A DNA stretch of 39,797 nucleotides from an uncultured Oscillospiraceae bacterium (lineage in GTDB: Bacteria; Bacillota; Clostridia; Oscillospirales; Oscillospiraceae). A program made the translations under genes and the position numbers. How positions within the stretch are numbered: position 1 is the stretch's first letter; every line of letters begins with the position of its first letter. The stretch covers positions 1 to 39,797 of the forward strand of contig CANQIH010000003.1 in NCBI GenBank assembly GCA_947624035.1, read 5' to 3'. This document shows positions 8,655 through 16,212 of this stretch, in pieces. Below the pieces are notes generated by a model. The model searched no databases. It worked only from the letters and a program-made list of their open reading frames with translations, and was not told the origin of the DNA.

Positions 8655-8857
8655 CAGGACCGCCGCGTTTATGCGGAGGTATATCGTTCTGCAAGCGGAT
8701 AGCGCTCCCGCAGCGGTTTGCCGCGGACAGTCCCGCGCGTATTCCACGCGGGCCCACCCCTCCGCCATACCTGGCGGAGAAGTTCGGCGGAATTGCTTCC
8801 TCCCCCGATCACGGCCTGTCAGCTCCCGGAGGGTTCGTCGCATCCGCGCCTCTATCA
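8625..8857 (-). ncRNA. Lysine riboswitch (L-box) upstream of dapA
   Basis: The leader between the dapA promoter and dapA matches the L-box pattern in order. It opens with GATAGAGGCGCG (about 8846-8857), resembling GATAGAGGTGCG of B. subtilis lysC. Then come GGGGGAGGAAGC with CCGCCGAACTTC downstream, a stable hairpin CTCCGCCAGGTATGGCGGAG, a long GC stem with CCCGCG and CGCGGG arms, and ACTGTC closing near 8728. The terminator at 8625-8654 completes it. Known mechanism: lysine binding favours the terminator, shutting off dapA-dapB-dapH. The assignment rests on motif reading, without a covariance-model score. Confidence 0.85.
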
Positions 8858-8864
8858 CGGGGCC

Positions 8865-8893
8865 ATTATAGCACCAAGTTCCCAGGGACACAA
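8865..8893 (-). promoter_or_regulatory. Promoter for riboswitch-dapA operon
   Basis: Minus strand TTGTGT (8888-8893), 17-nt spacer, perfect TATAAT (8865-8870) with an extended -10 (TGCTATAAT). Transcription would begin near 8858, at the first base of the aptamer. Confidence 0.75.
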
Positions 8894-8973
8894 GGGGCGC
8901 AGGCAGATTTCATCATTTAAATCAGATTTTGCCCCCGCCGGGGCCTGTTTTTATAGATAATAGCCAGCGATTG

Positions 8974-8982
8974 TGATATGAT
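8974..8982 (+). promoter_or_regulatory. Extended -10 for the M20 deacylase gene
   Basis: TGATATGAT (8974-8982) is an extended -10 with no clear -35, giving a leader of about 25 nt before the ATG at 9014. A competing reading is TTGCCC (8929) with TATAGA (8952), spacing 17. Confidence 0.4.
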
Positions 8983-9013
8983 GATGAAAATGCGCGCAAA
9001 AGGAGCTGATGGC

Positions 9014-10111
9014 ATGACCGAGCCTGTGGTGGCCCACCGCCGGGCCCTGCACCGTATCCCGGAGCTGGATGACCGCCTGCCGGAGACCGCGGCCTACGTG
9101 ACGGCGGAGCTGCAAAAGCTGGGGTGCGCGGTGTTCTCGCCCACCGAGGGCAGTGTCTGCGCCTTTCTGGACGGCGGCCGGCCCGGGACCGTGGCGGTCC
9201 GGGCGGACATGGACGCCCTGCCGGTGGAGGAGGCCACGGGGCTGACCTACGCCTCCACCCACCCGGGGATGATGCACGCCTGCGGCCACGACGGCCACAC
9301 GGCCATGGCCCTGTCCCTGGCGTCGTACGCCGCGGCCCATATCCGGGAGCTTCCGCGAAACGTGCTGTTTCTCTTCCAGCCCGCCGAGGAGACCACCGGC
9401 GGGGCAAAGGCCCTGTGCGAGAGCGGGATACTGGAGGCCTACAGCGCGGAGCGAGTGTTCGGGATGCACCTGTGGCCGGAGCTGCCCGCGGGGACGGCCT
9501 TCTGCCGCCCGGGGCCCATGATGGCCCGGTCCAGCGAGGTCACCGTCACGGTGACGGGCCGGAGCGTACACATATCCAAATACAAGGAAGGCCTGGACGC
9601 CCTGGCCGCCGGGGCGGAGTTTTTGCGCCGGGCCTATGACATGGCGGCGGAAAAGGTGCCCGGGAGCCTTTTGCGGTTCGGAAAGATGACCTCCGGCACG
9701 GTGCGAAACGCCCTCAGCGGCGCCACGGTGCTGGAGGGCACCTTCCGCACCTACTCGGAGGGCGACTTCGCCGTCTGCAAGGGGGCCCTGGCGGACATAG
9801 CCCGGGCCGTAGGGGCGGAGACCGGCTGCGCCGTGGACGTCCATTGCAGCGAGGGGTATCCGCCGGTGCTCAACGACCCGGCGCTGTATGAGACGGTCCG
9901 GGCGGCCCTGGGGGAGGATGTGCGGGAGCTGGCGGAGCCCGTGCTGGGGGCGGATGACTTCTCCTTCTACCAGCGGCGTGTGCCGGGGCTCTATTTCTTC
10001 CTGGGCGTCGGGCACACCCCGCCGCTCCACGCCCCGGACTTCGCCTTCGACGACGAGGTGGTGCTGCCCCGGGGCCTGGCCCTGTGGGAAAAGCTCATCG
10101 CGCTGGAATGA
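9014..10111 (+). CDS. M20 amidohydrolase, probable N-acetyl-diaminopimelate deacetylase
   Basis: 365 residues of the M20D metallopeptidase family. Ligand motifs: HACGHDGHTA (Cys90, His92), PAEE (124-127), GMHLWPE (His152) and a late PPLHAPDF His. The insertion domain, about residues 165-270, carries the dimer-forming fold. Start ATG at 9014 (MTEPVVAHRR) follows AGGAG; an in-frame upstream ATG at 8978 overlaps the promoter and is rejected. The family includes N-acyl-amino-acid hydrolases and DapL. It sits divergently beside dapA-dapB-dapH, and the acetylase branch needs exactly such a deacetylase, so DapL is the best guess (inference). An aminotransferase for the same branch is not in the window. 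Confidence 0.88.
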   Translation: MTEPVVAHRRALHRIPELDDRLPETAAYVTAELQKLGCAVFSPTEGSVCAFLDGGRPGTVAVRADMDALPVEEATGLTYASTHPGMMHACGHDGHTAMALSLASYAAAHIRELPRNVLFLFQPAEETTGGAKALCESGILEAYSAERVFGMHLWPELPAGTAFCRPGPMMARSSEVTVTVTGRSVHISKYKEGLDALAAGAEFLRRAYDMAAEKVPGSLLRFGKMTSGTVRNALSGATVLEGTFRTYSEGDFAVCKGALADIARAVGAETGCAVDVHCSEGYPPVLNDPALYETVRAALGEDVRELAEPVLGADDFSFYQRRVPGLYFFLGVGHTPPLHAPDFAFDDEVVLPRGLALWEKLIALE

Positions 10112-10121
10112 CAGAATAAGG

Positions 10122-10150
10122 ACCGGCACGCCGCTCTTCGGTGTGCCGGT
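10122..10150 (+). terminator. Hairpin terminator after the M20 gene
   Basis: ACCGGCAC (10122-10129) pairs with GTGCCGGT (10143-10150), 10 nt after the stop. The downstream T-run is weak (TCGCTTTG), so termination may be partial. Confidence 0.55.
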
Positions 10151-10193
10151 TCGCTTTGTGGGCCTGGCGGAGACTTTAAGCTTTTTCCAGGCC

Positions 10194-10320
10194 AGCAGCC
10201 CCCTCTGACGAGGGGGCTGTCAGCGAAGCTGACTGAGGGAGAGAAAAATGTAGTTTGAATATCTCTCCCTCCGTCTTGGCCTGACGGCCAAGCCACCTCC
10301 CTCGTCAGAGGGAGGCTTGG
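10194..10320. repeat. Palindromic intergenic repeat, copy B
   Basis: About 127 nt between convergent genes. Left arm AGCCCCCTCTGACGAGGGGGCT and right arm CCTCCCTCGTCAGAGGGAGG are imperfect inverted copies. Inner parts TGTCAGCGAAGCTGACTGA and TTGGCCTGACGGCCAA are hairpins, and GAGGGAGAGA (10237) faces TCTCTCCCTC (10262). The same architecture as copies A, C and D but a different loop set (TCTGACGA). It may act as a bidirectional terminator. Confidence 0.75.
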
Positions 10321-10338
10321 GGGCGGAGATCGTTCAAG

Positions 10339-11619
10339 TCACTTCCTTGGCACCCTCCTGTGCAGCGCCAGGCCAAGGGCGGCCAGGGCCAGGGTCATGA
10401 CCAGCCACAGCAGCGGCGCGGCCTGGTAGTTGGTGAGATACCCGCCGATATGCACCAGCCGTAGGTCGTAGACGACCCCGTTGCTGCCGAACACGGCGGG
10501 CAGCAGGCTCCAGACGTGGCTCAGGCGCGGGTGGGACATGGGCAGGGCGGGGAGCATGATGAACAGCATCATCGCCCCGAAGCACACCGCCATGGCGGAG
10601 GTGCCGCCCTTCGTGCAGAGGCCCGCCGCCATCACAAAGGCGGCGTGGACGAGGCTGGCTGCGAGATACACGGCGCAGACGGTGAGGGCCAGCCGCCGCA
10701 CGGTCATGGGCGCGCCGTAGGTGGGGTTCATCAGCTGCTGCACGGCGGTGGCGGCGTCCTCCGGCCCCAGCAGGAGCAGGCACGCCGCGGCCATGGAAAC
10801 CGTTATCACCAGGGCCCCGGCGAAGCTCACCGTGAGCCCGGCCAGGAACTTCGCGGCGTACAGGGGCGTCCCGCCGTTCCGGGCGCATTGGACAAGGGCG
10901 TCCGTGCGTCGCTGGCGCTCCATGGGGAACAGCCCGGCCAGGGCGATGATGGCGAACAGGAAGATGAAAATGTTCCCCACATAGGCCGTCTCAGCGAGGT
11001 TGCACCAGCCCCCGTCGGGGTAGCCGGTGAGGGTCAGGGGCGTCTCCAGCTCTGCCGCCTGGGCGTCCCACCAGGCCCGTTCTTCCTCCGTCAGGCCCCA
11101 GGCCTGATAGACCCTGTCCCGCTCGGCGTCCACCGCGGCGTAGTAATCCTCACCGGTCAGGTCCTCTGTCATGTTCTCCTGCGTGACCATGGATTCCAGC
11201 GTGTCCCAGATGTTCCCGTACTGCCCCTGGATGATATAGCCGTCCAATGTCCAGCCCGTCTCGTCCGGGTCCGCCTGCCGGACGGTGACGGAGGTCTCGG
11301 CGTTTTCATTACCGATGACCGTCGTGGTGGTCCGGCTTATGATGCCCGCCTTTTCGATGGTCTCCCGGATGAGGTCCGTGTCCAGCTTCCGCCCATCCAG
11401 CCCCGCCGGGTCCTGGCGCTGGCGCTGGACGATCTCATAGTGGCTGTATACCTGGTCCTCCGTGCCGGTGGCGTCCCGGGAGATATACATCTTCCCCATG
11501 ACCTGAACGGCGGGCAGCGAGAACGCCGCCGCCGTCAGGACGGCCAGGGCGATCCAGACCATCTTTTTCTGCAAGAGCTTTTTCAGCTCGAAGCGGTAAA
11601 GCCTTCCGAAGTTATTCAT
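10339..11619 (-). CDS. ABC-2 type transporter permease
   Basis: 426 residues. One TM segment near the N-terminus (about 20-42) and a large extracytoplasmic domain (about 43-215) with polar, acidic composition. Five to six TM segments follow between about 220 and 420, a typical layout for ABC-2 export or lantibiotic-immunity permeases. ATG at 11619 (MNNFGRLYRF) overlaps the ATPase stop by 8 nt, so translation is coupled. An upstream in-frame start is disfavoured because it lies deeper inside the ATPase gene. Last gene of a sigma factor, membrane protein, ATPase, permease operon. Substrate unknown. Confidence 0.85.
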   Translation of the reverse strand: MNNFGRLYRFELKKLLQKKMVWIALAVLTAAAFSLPAVQVMGKMYISRDATGTEDQVYSHYEIVQRQRQDPAGLDGRKLDTDLIRETIEKAGIISRTTTTVIGNENAETSVTVRQADPDETGWTLDGYIIQGQYGNIWDTLESMVTQENMTEDLTGEDYYAAVDAERDRVYQAWGLTEEERAWWDAQAAELETPLTLTGYPDGGWCNLAETAYVGNIFIFLFAIIALAGLFPMERQRRTDALVQCARNGGTPLYAAKFLAGLTVSFAGALVITVSMAAACLLLLGPEDAATAVQQLMNPTYGAPMTVRRLALTVCAVYLAASLVHAAFVMAAGLCTKGGTSAMAVCFGAMMLFIMLPALPMSHPRLSHVWSLLPAVFGSNGVVYDLRLVHIGGYLTNYQAAPLLWLVMTLALAALGLALHRRVPRK

Positions 11620-12316
11620 GCTCCGCCTCCTCCCCGTACTGCTTGAGATAAAAGGCCTCCAGGTCCTCATGGGCGTCCCAGGGGCCGTCGAACACGATCT
11701 GCCCGGCCTTCATCATGAGCACCCGGTCGGCCACGTGCTCCACGTCGGAGACGATGTGGGTGCTCAGAAGCACCACGCTGTCCTTTCCCAGGGAACCGAT
11801 GAGCTTCCGAAAGCGGACCCGCTCCTTGGGGTCCAGCCCGGCGGTGGGCTCGTCCAGGACCAGCAGCTTGGGGTCATTCAAAAGGGCCTGGGCGATGCCC
11901 AGGCGCTGGCGCATGCCGCCGGAGTAGGTCTTGACCTTCTTTTTGTACACGTCCGCGAGGCCCACCGTGTCCAGCAGCTCCAGGCTCCTGCGCCTGGCCT
12001 GGCTCTTGGAGAGCCCCTTCAGGGCCGCCATGTACAGCAGAAAGTCCAGGGCGGTGAAGTCCGGGTAGTAGCCGAAGTCCTGGGGCAGGTAGCCCAGCAC
12101 GGCCCGGTAGTCCTCGCTGCCCACGTCCGCGCCGTCGAAGGTGACGGACCCGGCGGTGGGCTTCAATATGCCGCACACCAGGCGCATGAGGGTGGTCTTG
12201 CCCGCCCCGTTGGGACCCAGAAGGCTCGTGACGCCGGGGCCCAGGGTGAGGCTCACCCGGTCCACGGCGATCTTTGCGCCAAATTGCTTGGACAGCCTGT
12301 CGATCAAAAGTTCCAC
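11612..12316 (-). CDS. ABC transporter ATP-binding protein
   Basis: 234 residues with a complete ATPase core: Walker A GPNGAGKT (35-42), Q-loop near LPQDFGYYP, signature YSGGMRQ (about 132-138), Walker B LLVLDEP (152-158) and H-loop STH. It belongs to the drug/peptide export class that works with ABC-2 permeases. Start is GTG at 12316 with GGAGG seven nt upstream; the start lies within the last codons of the upstream membrane gene (13-nt overlap). It partners with the permease that follows. Confidence 0.95.
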   Translation of the reverse strand: MELLIDRLSKQFGAKIAVDRVSLTLGPGVTSLLGPNGAGKTTLMRLVCGILKPTAGSVTFDGADVGSEDYRAVLGYLPQDFGYYPDFTALDFLLYMAALKGLSKSQARRRSLELLDTVGLADVYKKKVKTYSGGMRQRLGIAQALLNDPKLLVLDEPTAGLDPKERVRFRKLIGSLGKDSVVLLSTHIVSDVEHVADRVLMMKAGQIVFDGPWDAHEDLEAFYLKQYGEEAEHE

Positions 12317-12996
12317 GATAGTTCCTCCGATTTTTGGATGGTGGTGTGATACTCCGCCGCCGCCAGTGCCATGGCGAGGACCATGGCCAGCAGCCACCAG
12401 CGGAAGTTGGCCGCCGCGTAGGCCTCCATGGCGTTGGCCGCCACGCCCAGCCCCGCCACCAGCACCGCCGCGCCGCCGCAGACGTAGACAGCCTCCCGCC
12501 CCCGGACATGCCGCGCGGCCCAGAGGCCCAGGCCGTCGGTGAGAAGGTAGGGGGTGAGAAGGTATACCCCCGCCCGGGCCGTCTCCGGCAGGGCAGCCGC
12601 CAGGATGACGAGCAGCGCCAGGTGCACCAGGCCAATAAGGCCCATCCGGGCCAGCGCCACGGCCCGGAGCCCCAGCCGGGTGGAGAGCTCCAGTTCTTCC
12701 ATGCCATGCAGCCGGGAGCGGCTCAGCTCCGTCACCGCCAGCAGCGCCGCGAAGGGCGTCAGCGCCGAGGCCGCCCAGAGCCCGTCCGCCGGGAGGGTCA
12801 GCGCCGCGGCCAGCGCCAGGGCGAACAGGGCCCCGGACAGGACCCAGGTGGTCTTTCGGATATACCCCGCCTGGGAGAGGATCACGGATATGAGGCTTGG
12901 CCGGGGGGCGGGCAGGCCGCGGAGAAAGGCCCGCTTTTTCAGAGGCGGCGGGGCCTCCATGGCCCGGCACAGGGCCGAGCGTTCAGACTTTTTCAT
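12304..12996 (-). CDS. Six-TM membrane protein in ECF operon (possible anti-sigma)
   Basis: 230 residues. A basic cytosolic N-terminus of about 45 residues (MKKSERSALCRAM...) is followed by six hydrophobic segments (about 50-220). No family recognised. It overlaps the sigma-factor stop by ATGA, so its product is made in fixed ratio to the sigma factor. That position, and the soluble N-terminal arm before the first TM, are typical of membrane anti-sigma factors, but no zinc-finger HCxxC motif is visible. The alternative is an extra membrane subunit of the ABC exporter. Both are inference. Confidence 0.8.
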   Translation of the reverse strand: MKKSERSALCRAMEAPPPLKKRAFLRGLPAPRPSLISVILSQAGYIRKTTWVLSGALFALALAAALTLPADGLWAASALTPFAALLAVTELSRSRLHGMEELELSTRLGLRAVALARMGLIGLVHLALLVILAAALPETARAGVYLLTPYLLTDGLGLWAARHVRGREAVYVCGGAAVLVAGLGVAANAMEAYAAANFRWWLLAMVLAMALAAAEYHTTIQKSEELSWNF

Positions 12997-13448
12997 GGCT
13001 CGTCCTCCTTCATATAGGCGCGCAGCTTGTGAAGCGCCGCCTGGGTGCGCCGGTAGACCGTGAAGCGGGACTGGCCCAGCAGCGCGGCCATGAGGGATAC
13101 CGGCTCTTGGTTGACATAACGCATCAGCAGTAGCTCCCGCTCGTCCGGGTCCAGCTTCGCCAGGGCGTCCCGGAGAGCCATGTCCTCCAGCCGGGCGTCC
13201 TCGTCAGCGGGGGCGGGCAGGTCCTCCGGCAGGGGGTCCGGCTTCCGGCGGCGGTACTCGTCCGTGCACAGGTTCCGGGCCACGGTGTAGAGGTACCGCA
13301 TGGCGGCGCTGCCGCCCAGGGGCCGTCCGCTGGCCAGGTACCGGGTGAAGGCCTCCTGTACGGCGTCCTCCGCCGCCTCCCGGCTGCCTAGCCGGTGATA
13401 GCAGTAGCGGTATAGCTTGTCGTATGCGTCTTCCAGGTCCATGGACAT
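12993..13448 (-). CDS. ECF-type RNA polymerase sigma factor
   Basis: 151 residues, the size of group 4 (extracytoplasmic function) sigma factors. Region 2 is visible at about 8-60 (YDKLYRYCYHRLG, AAEDAVQEAFTRYL) and region 4 at about 95-145 (LDPDERELLLMRYV and the helix-turn-helix MAALLGQSRFTVYRRTQAAL). First gene of a four-gene operon with short overlaps, so it probably controls its own ABC exporter. ATG at 13448 follows GGGAGG at an 11-nt spacing; a second in-frame ATG two codons on is possible. Confidence 0.93.
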   Translation of the reverse strand: MSMDLEDAYDKLYRYCYHRLGSREAAEDAVQEAFTRYLASGRPLGGSAAMRYLYTVARNLCTDEYRRRKPDPLPEDLPAPADEDARLEDMALRDALAKLDPDERELLLMRYVNQEPVSLMAALLGQSRFTVYRRTQAALHKLRAYMKEDEP

Positions 13449-13474
13449 GAGGGGAATGACCTCCCTTCATCTTG

Positions 13475-13501
13475 TATAACGGATACACCGGACAAATGTG
13501 C
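13475..13501 (-). promoter_or_regulatory. Possible ECF-dependent promoter of the sigma operon
   Basis: On the minus strand, GCACAT (13496-13501) and CGTTATA (13475-13481) are spaced about as ECF promoter elements are; CGTTATA resembles many ECF -10 boxes. No housekeeping promoter with good spacing was found here. Tentative; autoregulation is an inference. Confidence 0.3.
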
Positions 13502-13529
13502 GGGGGCGGGGGAAAAGACTATTGCCAGG

Positions 13530-13863
13530 CCCCCTACCGTCCGCCGCCTTTGGCGGCGGCCACCTCCCCCGAGGGGGAGGCAAGGGGCTTGGTGGAGACT
13601 TCGATCTATTGCCATGCCCCTCGCCTCCCCTTGAGGGGAGGTGCCGAGCGAAGCGAGGCGGAAGGGTGAAAGATCAGTCCTTCTCCCGTTCCCCCCTTCA
13701 GACGCGTCGGCACACGCGTTGTAGGTCTCCCCTCGCCGCAAGCGGCAAGGCTCGAATACAACGCGGCGCCTCCTTCTCCCCATGCGGCAAGCGTGCCGCG
13801 CGGGGGCCCCAGAAAGCGCGGCGGCCAGCTCCCCCGAGGGGGAGGCAAGGGGCTTGGTGGAGA
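13530..13863. repeat. Repeat region C with a duplicated 46-nt block
   Basis: Non-coding stretch in the 491-nt gap between the sigma operon and the PAP2/GDPD gene. Two blocks of 46 nt, 13553-13598 and 13818-13863, differ at one position. Each contains CTCCCCCGAGGGGGAG, a perfect stem-loop, and ends CTTGGTGGAGA. Between them lies a partly inverted relative, GCCTCCCCTTGAGGGGAGGTG (about 13623-13643), and a GC palindromic stretch (13735-13800). Same style as repeats A, B and D. Short ORFs here follow the repeat and are not credible genes. Confidence 0.75.
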
Positions 13864-13907
13864 ACCAACCTTGTCCCCCTATAATAGTAGCATAATCTGC
13901 CAAAACG

Positions 13908-13916
13908 TGGTACAAT
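13908..13916 (+). promoter_or_regulatory. Extended -10 for PAP2/GDPD gene
   Basis: TGGTACAAT, 23 nt before the ATG, without an obvious -35. A second TATAAT at 13880-13885 lies upstream, also without a well-spaced -35. Confidence 0.45.
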
Positions 13917-13939
13917 CTGGGGGTACGGAGGTGCGTGCT

Positions 13940-15847
13940 ATGGGATTCTTATACGCGCTGGAGGGGATCAGGACCCCTGTTCTGGATAAGCTCTTCTCCG
14001 CCCTGACGTTCCTGGGGGGCGAGGGGGTGTTCATCGCGCTTGCGGTGATCGTGTTCTGGTGCTGGGACAAGCGCCGGGGCTACTACCTCATCGCCGCCGG
14101 CGTGGGCGGCACGGTGGTGAACCAGTTTTTGAAGATCGTCTGCCAGGTGCCCCGGCCCTGGGTCCGGGACCCGGATTTCACCATCGTGGAGAGCGCCCGG
14201 GAGGGAGCGGGGGGCTACTCCTTCCCCAGCGGCCACAGCCAGAACGTGGCGGTGGCCTTCGGCGGCCTGGGCCGGGTCATCAGAGGATGGGTCCGCTGGC
14301 TCTGCGCCGGGGTGGTGGTGCTCGTCTGCTTTTCCCGGATGTACCTGGGGGTCCACACCCCGGCGGACGTGGGCGTGGGCCTTGTGTGCGGTCTCGCGCT
14401 GGTGTTCGGCCTCTGGCCCCTCTTTGAGAAGAGCGAGGAAAAGCCCTGGCTCGTGACGGCGGTGTACGCTGTCATCGCGGCGGTGGCCCTGTTCGCGGCG
14501 CTGTACGTTGAATTCCATGCCTGGCCCACGGATATCGACGCCGAAAACCTCTACGAGGCCCGGAAAAACAGCTACACCATGCTGGGCATCGCCCTGGCGG
14601 TGCTTGTGGCCTATCCCCTGGAACGGAAGTACATCCGCTTTGAGACGAAGGCCTCCTTCTGGGCTCAGGTGCTGAAATGCTCCCTGGGGCTCTTGGTGGT
14701 CATGGGCGTGCGCGTGGGGCTCAAGGCACCCCTGAACGCCCTGTTCGGCGGGCACGTGTCCTCCAACGCCCTGCGGTATTTCATCATGGTGCTGTTCGCC
14801 ATCATCGTCTGGCCGGCCACCTTCGGGTGGTTCGCCAAGGACTGCCCTGTGAGCAAAAAAGGAAAGAAGGCGCTGAAAGTGGCGGTCATCGTTTTGCTGG
14901 TGCTGGCGCTGCTGGCCGGTATCTTCTGCTGGGTGGTGACGAAGGACTCCACCATGCCGCCCCGGGACTTCCCGGAGGCCGCCAATCCCCTCATCACGCC
15001 CCTGGGCGTCACCATGCTGTCCGGCCACCGGGCGGGCGGCGGCGTGGCCCCGGAGAACACCATGATGGCGTTGGAGAACTGCGTCACGAGCACGGACTAC
15101 AAGCTGGACGTGTTCGAGTTCGACCTGCACCTCACCGCCGACGGGGCGCTGGTGCTGCTCCACGACGGCACCCTGGACCGGACCAGCGACGCCGCGGAGG
15201 TCTTCGGCGAGACCGATGTGGACGTGGGCAGCAAGACGTTGGCGGAGCTTCGGCGGCTCAACATGGGCGCCAAATTCACCGCCGAGGACGGCTCCATGCC
15301 ATACGCCGGCCTCCACGGGGACGACGTGCCGGAGGACCTGCGCATCGTCACCATCGACGAGACCCTGGACTATCTGGAGTCCGCGGGGGAGTACCGGTAC
15401 ATCATCGAGATCAAAAACGGCGGGGACCTGGGCCGCCAGGCCGCTGACGGGCTGTACGCCTCCCTGAGCGAGCACGGCTGCCTGGACCGGGCCGTGGTGG
15501 GCACCTTCCACAACGAGGTCACCGCCTACATGGAAAAGGAGCACCCGGACATGCTCCGCAGCGCCGGCGTCATGGAGGTGGTGAAGTTCTACTTCTGCTC
15601 CCTGCTGAACATCAACGTGAAGCCGGGCACCTTCGCCTTTGAGGCATTGCAGATACCCACCACGGACTACTTCTTCAACCTGGGCACCAGCCGTCTCGTG
15701 AACTACGCCCACAGCCACGACATCGCGGTGCAGTATTGGACCATCAACGACCCGGATGAGATGGCCCGGCTCCAGTCCATCGGCGCGGACGCCGTCATGA
15801 CGGACCTGCCGGACCTGGGCGCGAAGGTGCTCAAGCAGCCGAGGTGA
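13940..15847 (+). CDS. PAP2 phosphatase fused to glycerophosphodiester phosphodiesterase
   Basis: 635 residues in one uninterrupted frame. Residues 1-330 form a polytopic membrane part with the complete PAP2 triad: K65 with R72P73 (KIVCQVPRPW), PSGHSQ (S97, H99) and SRMYLGVHTPAD (R133, H139), plus extra TM segments up to about 333. Residues 355-635 form a GDPD domain: SGHRAGGGVAPENT (H363, E372), FEFDLHLT (E393, D395), LLHD (H408), IIEIK and a late DAVMTDLPD. PAP2 enzymes remove phosphate from lipid or isoprenoid phosphates; GDPDs split glycerophosphodiesters to glycerol-3-phosphate. The fusion suggests a membrane enzyme handling both steps of phospholipid or teichoic acid turnover. ATG at 13940 follows GGAGG. 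Sidedness is not settled. Confidence 0.92.
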   Translation: MGFLYALEGIRTPVLDKLFSALTFLGGEGVFIALAVIVFWCWDKRRGYYLIAAGVGGTVVNQFLKIVCQVPRPWVRDPDFTIVESAREGAGGYSFPSGHSQNVAVAFGGLGRVIRGWVRWLCAGVVVLVCFSRMYLGVHTPADVGVGLVCGLALVFGLWPLFEKSEEKPWLVTAVYAVIAAVALFAALYVEFHAWPTDIDAENLYEARKNSYTMLGIALAVLVAYPLERKYIRFETKASFWAQVLKCSLGLLVVMGVRVGLKAPLNALFGGHVSSNALRYFIMVLFAIIVWPATFGWFAKDCPVSKKGKKALKVAVIVLLVLALLAGIFCWVVTKDSTMPPRDFPEAANPLITPLGVTMLSGHRAGGGVAPENTMMALENCVTSTDYKLDVFEFDLHLTADGALVLLHDGTLDRTSDAAEVFGETDVDVGSKTLAELRRLNMGAKFTAEDGSMPYAGLHGDDVPEDLRIVTIDETLDYLESAGEYRYIIEIKNGGDLGRQAADGLYASLSEHGCLDRAVVGTFHNEVTAYMEKEHPDMLRSAGVMEVVKFYFCSLLNINVKPGTFAFEALQIPTTDYFFNLGTSRLVNYAHSHDIAVQYWTINDPDEMARLQSIGADAVMTDLPDLGAKVLKQPR

Positions 15848-15899
15848 GATAAGGACAGTTGGGAGGGGAGACGTTGGTCTGGTTCACTGCCAGCCCGAA

Positions 15900-16042
15900 G
15901 CCTCCCCTGTGCAAGGGGAGGTGGGCGCCGCTTGCGGCGCTCGGAGGGGTTGTTACCAGTTTGTGGTGTTCACCTAGCTTGGCAACGATCCCCCAGGCTC
16001 CGGCTGCCGCCGGAGCCAGCCCCCTTGTGCAAAGGGGCCTTT
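15900..16042. repeat. Palindromic intergenic repeat, copy D
   Basis: Starts with GCCTCCCCTGTGCAAGGGGA (15900-15919) and ends with CCCCTTGTGCAAAGGGG (16021-16037), each a stem-loop and inverted to the other. Inner hairpins are GCGCCGCTTGCGGCGC (15925-15940) and GGCTCCGGCTGCCGCCGGAGCC (split, 15997-16018). The core GGGGTTGTTACCAG and CTTGGCAACGATCCCC is shared with copy A. It fills most of the 365-nt gap between the PAP2/GDPD gene and alr; no gene is seen there. Confidence 0.78.
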
Positions 16043-16145
16043 TGAGCGGTGCGCCTATGGCGCGGCAGATCCCGATCTGTCATCCTTTTTCTCGGTCATA
16101 GCATATGCCCCCAGGGCACGCCTGTCGCGTGCGCCGGGGCGGAAC

Positions 16146-16174
16146 TTGCATCTGTTTCTGATGTGTGGTATTAT
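16146..16174 (+). promoter_or_regulatory. Promoter for alr-nhaC
   Basis: TTGCAT (16146-16151), 17-nt spacer, TATTAT (16169-16174) with extended TGG. It lies 38 nt before the alr ATG. Confidence 0.75.
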
Positions 16175-16212
16175 GTAAATTAATAGTTCACTGTGAACGG
16201 TGGTGGAGAGCT

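Noticed and set aside
8625-8857. A T-box leader instead of a lysine riboswitch
   Set aside because: No T-box sequence (AGGGTGGNACCGCG-type) is visible, while GATAGAGGCGCG and CCGCCGAAC fit the L-box.
13530-13863. A CRISPR array in the repeat-rich gap
   Set aside because: Only two near-identical units, each internally palindromic and 265 nt apart, with no regular spacers and no cas genes.
13949-15718. A 589-codon minus frame inside the PAP2/GDPD gene
   Set aside because: Composition rich in H, V, G, Q and no motifs; the plus-strand gene carries two complete active sites.
13940-15847. A frameshift or assembly join creating the PAP2/GDPD fusion
   Set aside because: The frame is continuous, hydrophobic segments lead smoothly into the GDPD domain and codon use is even; no repeat lies at the junction.
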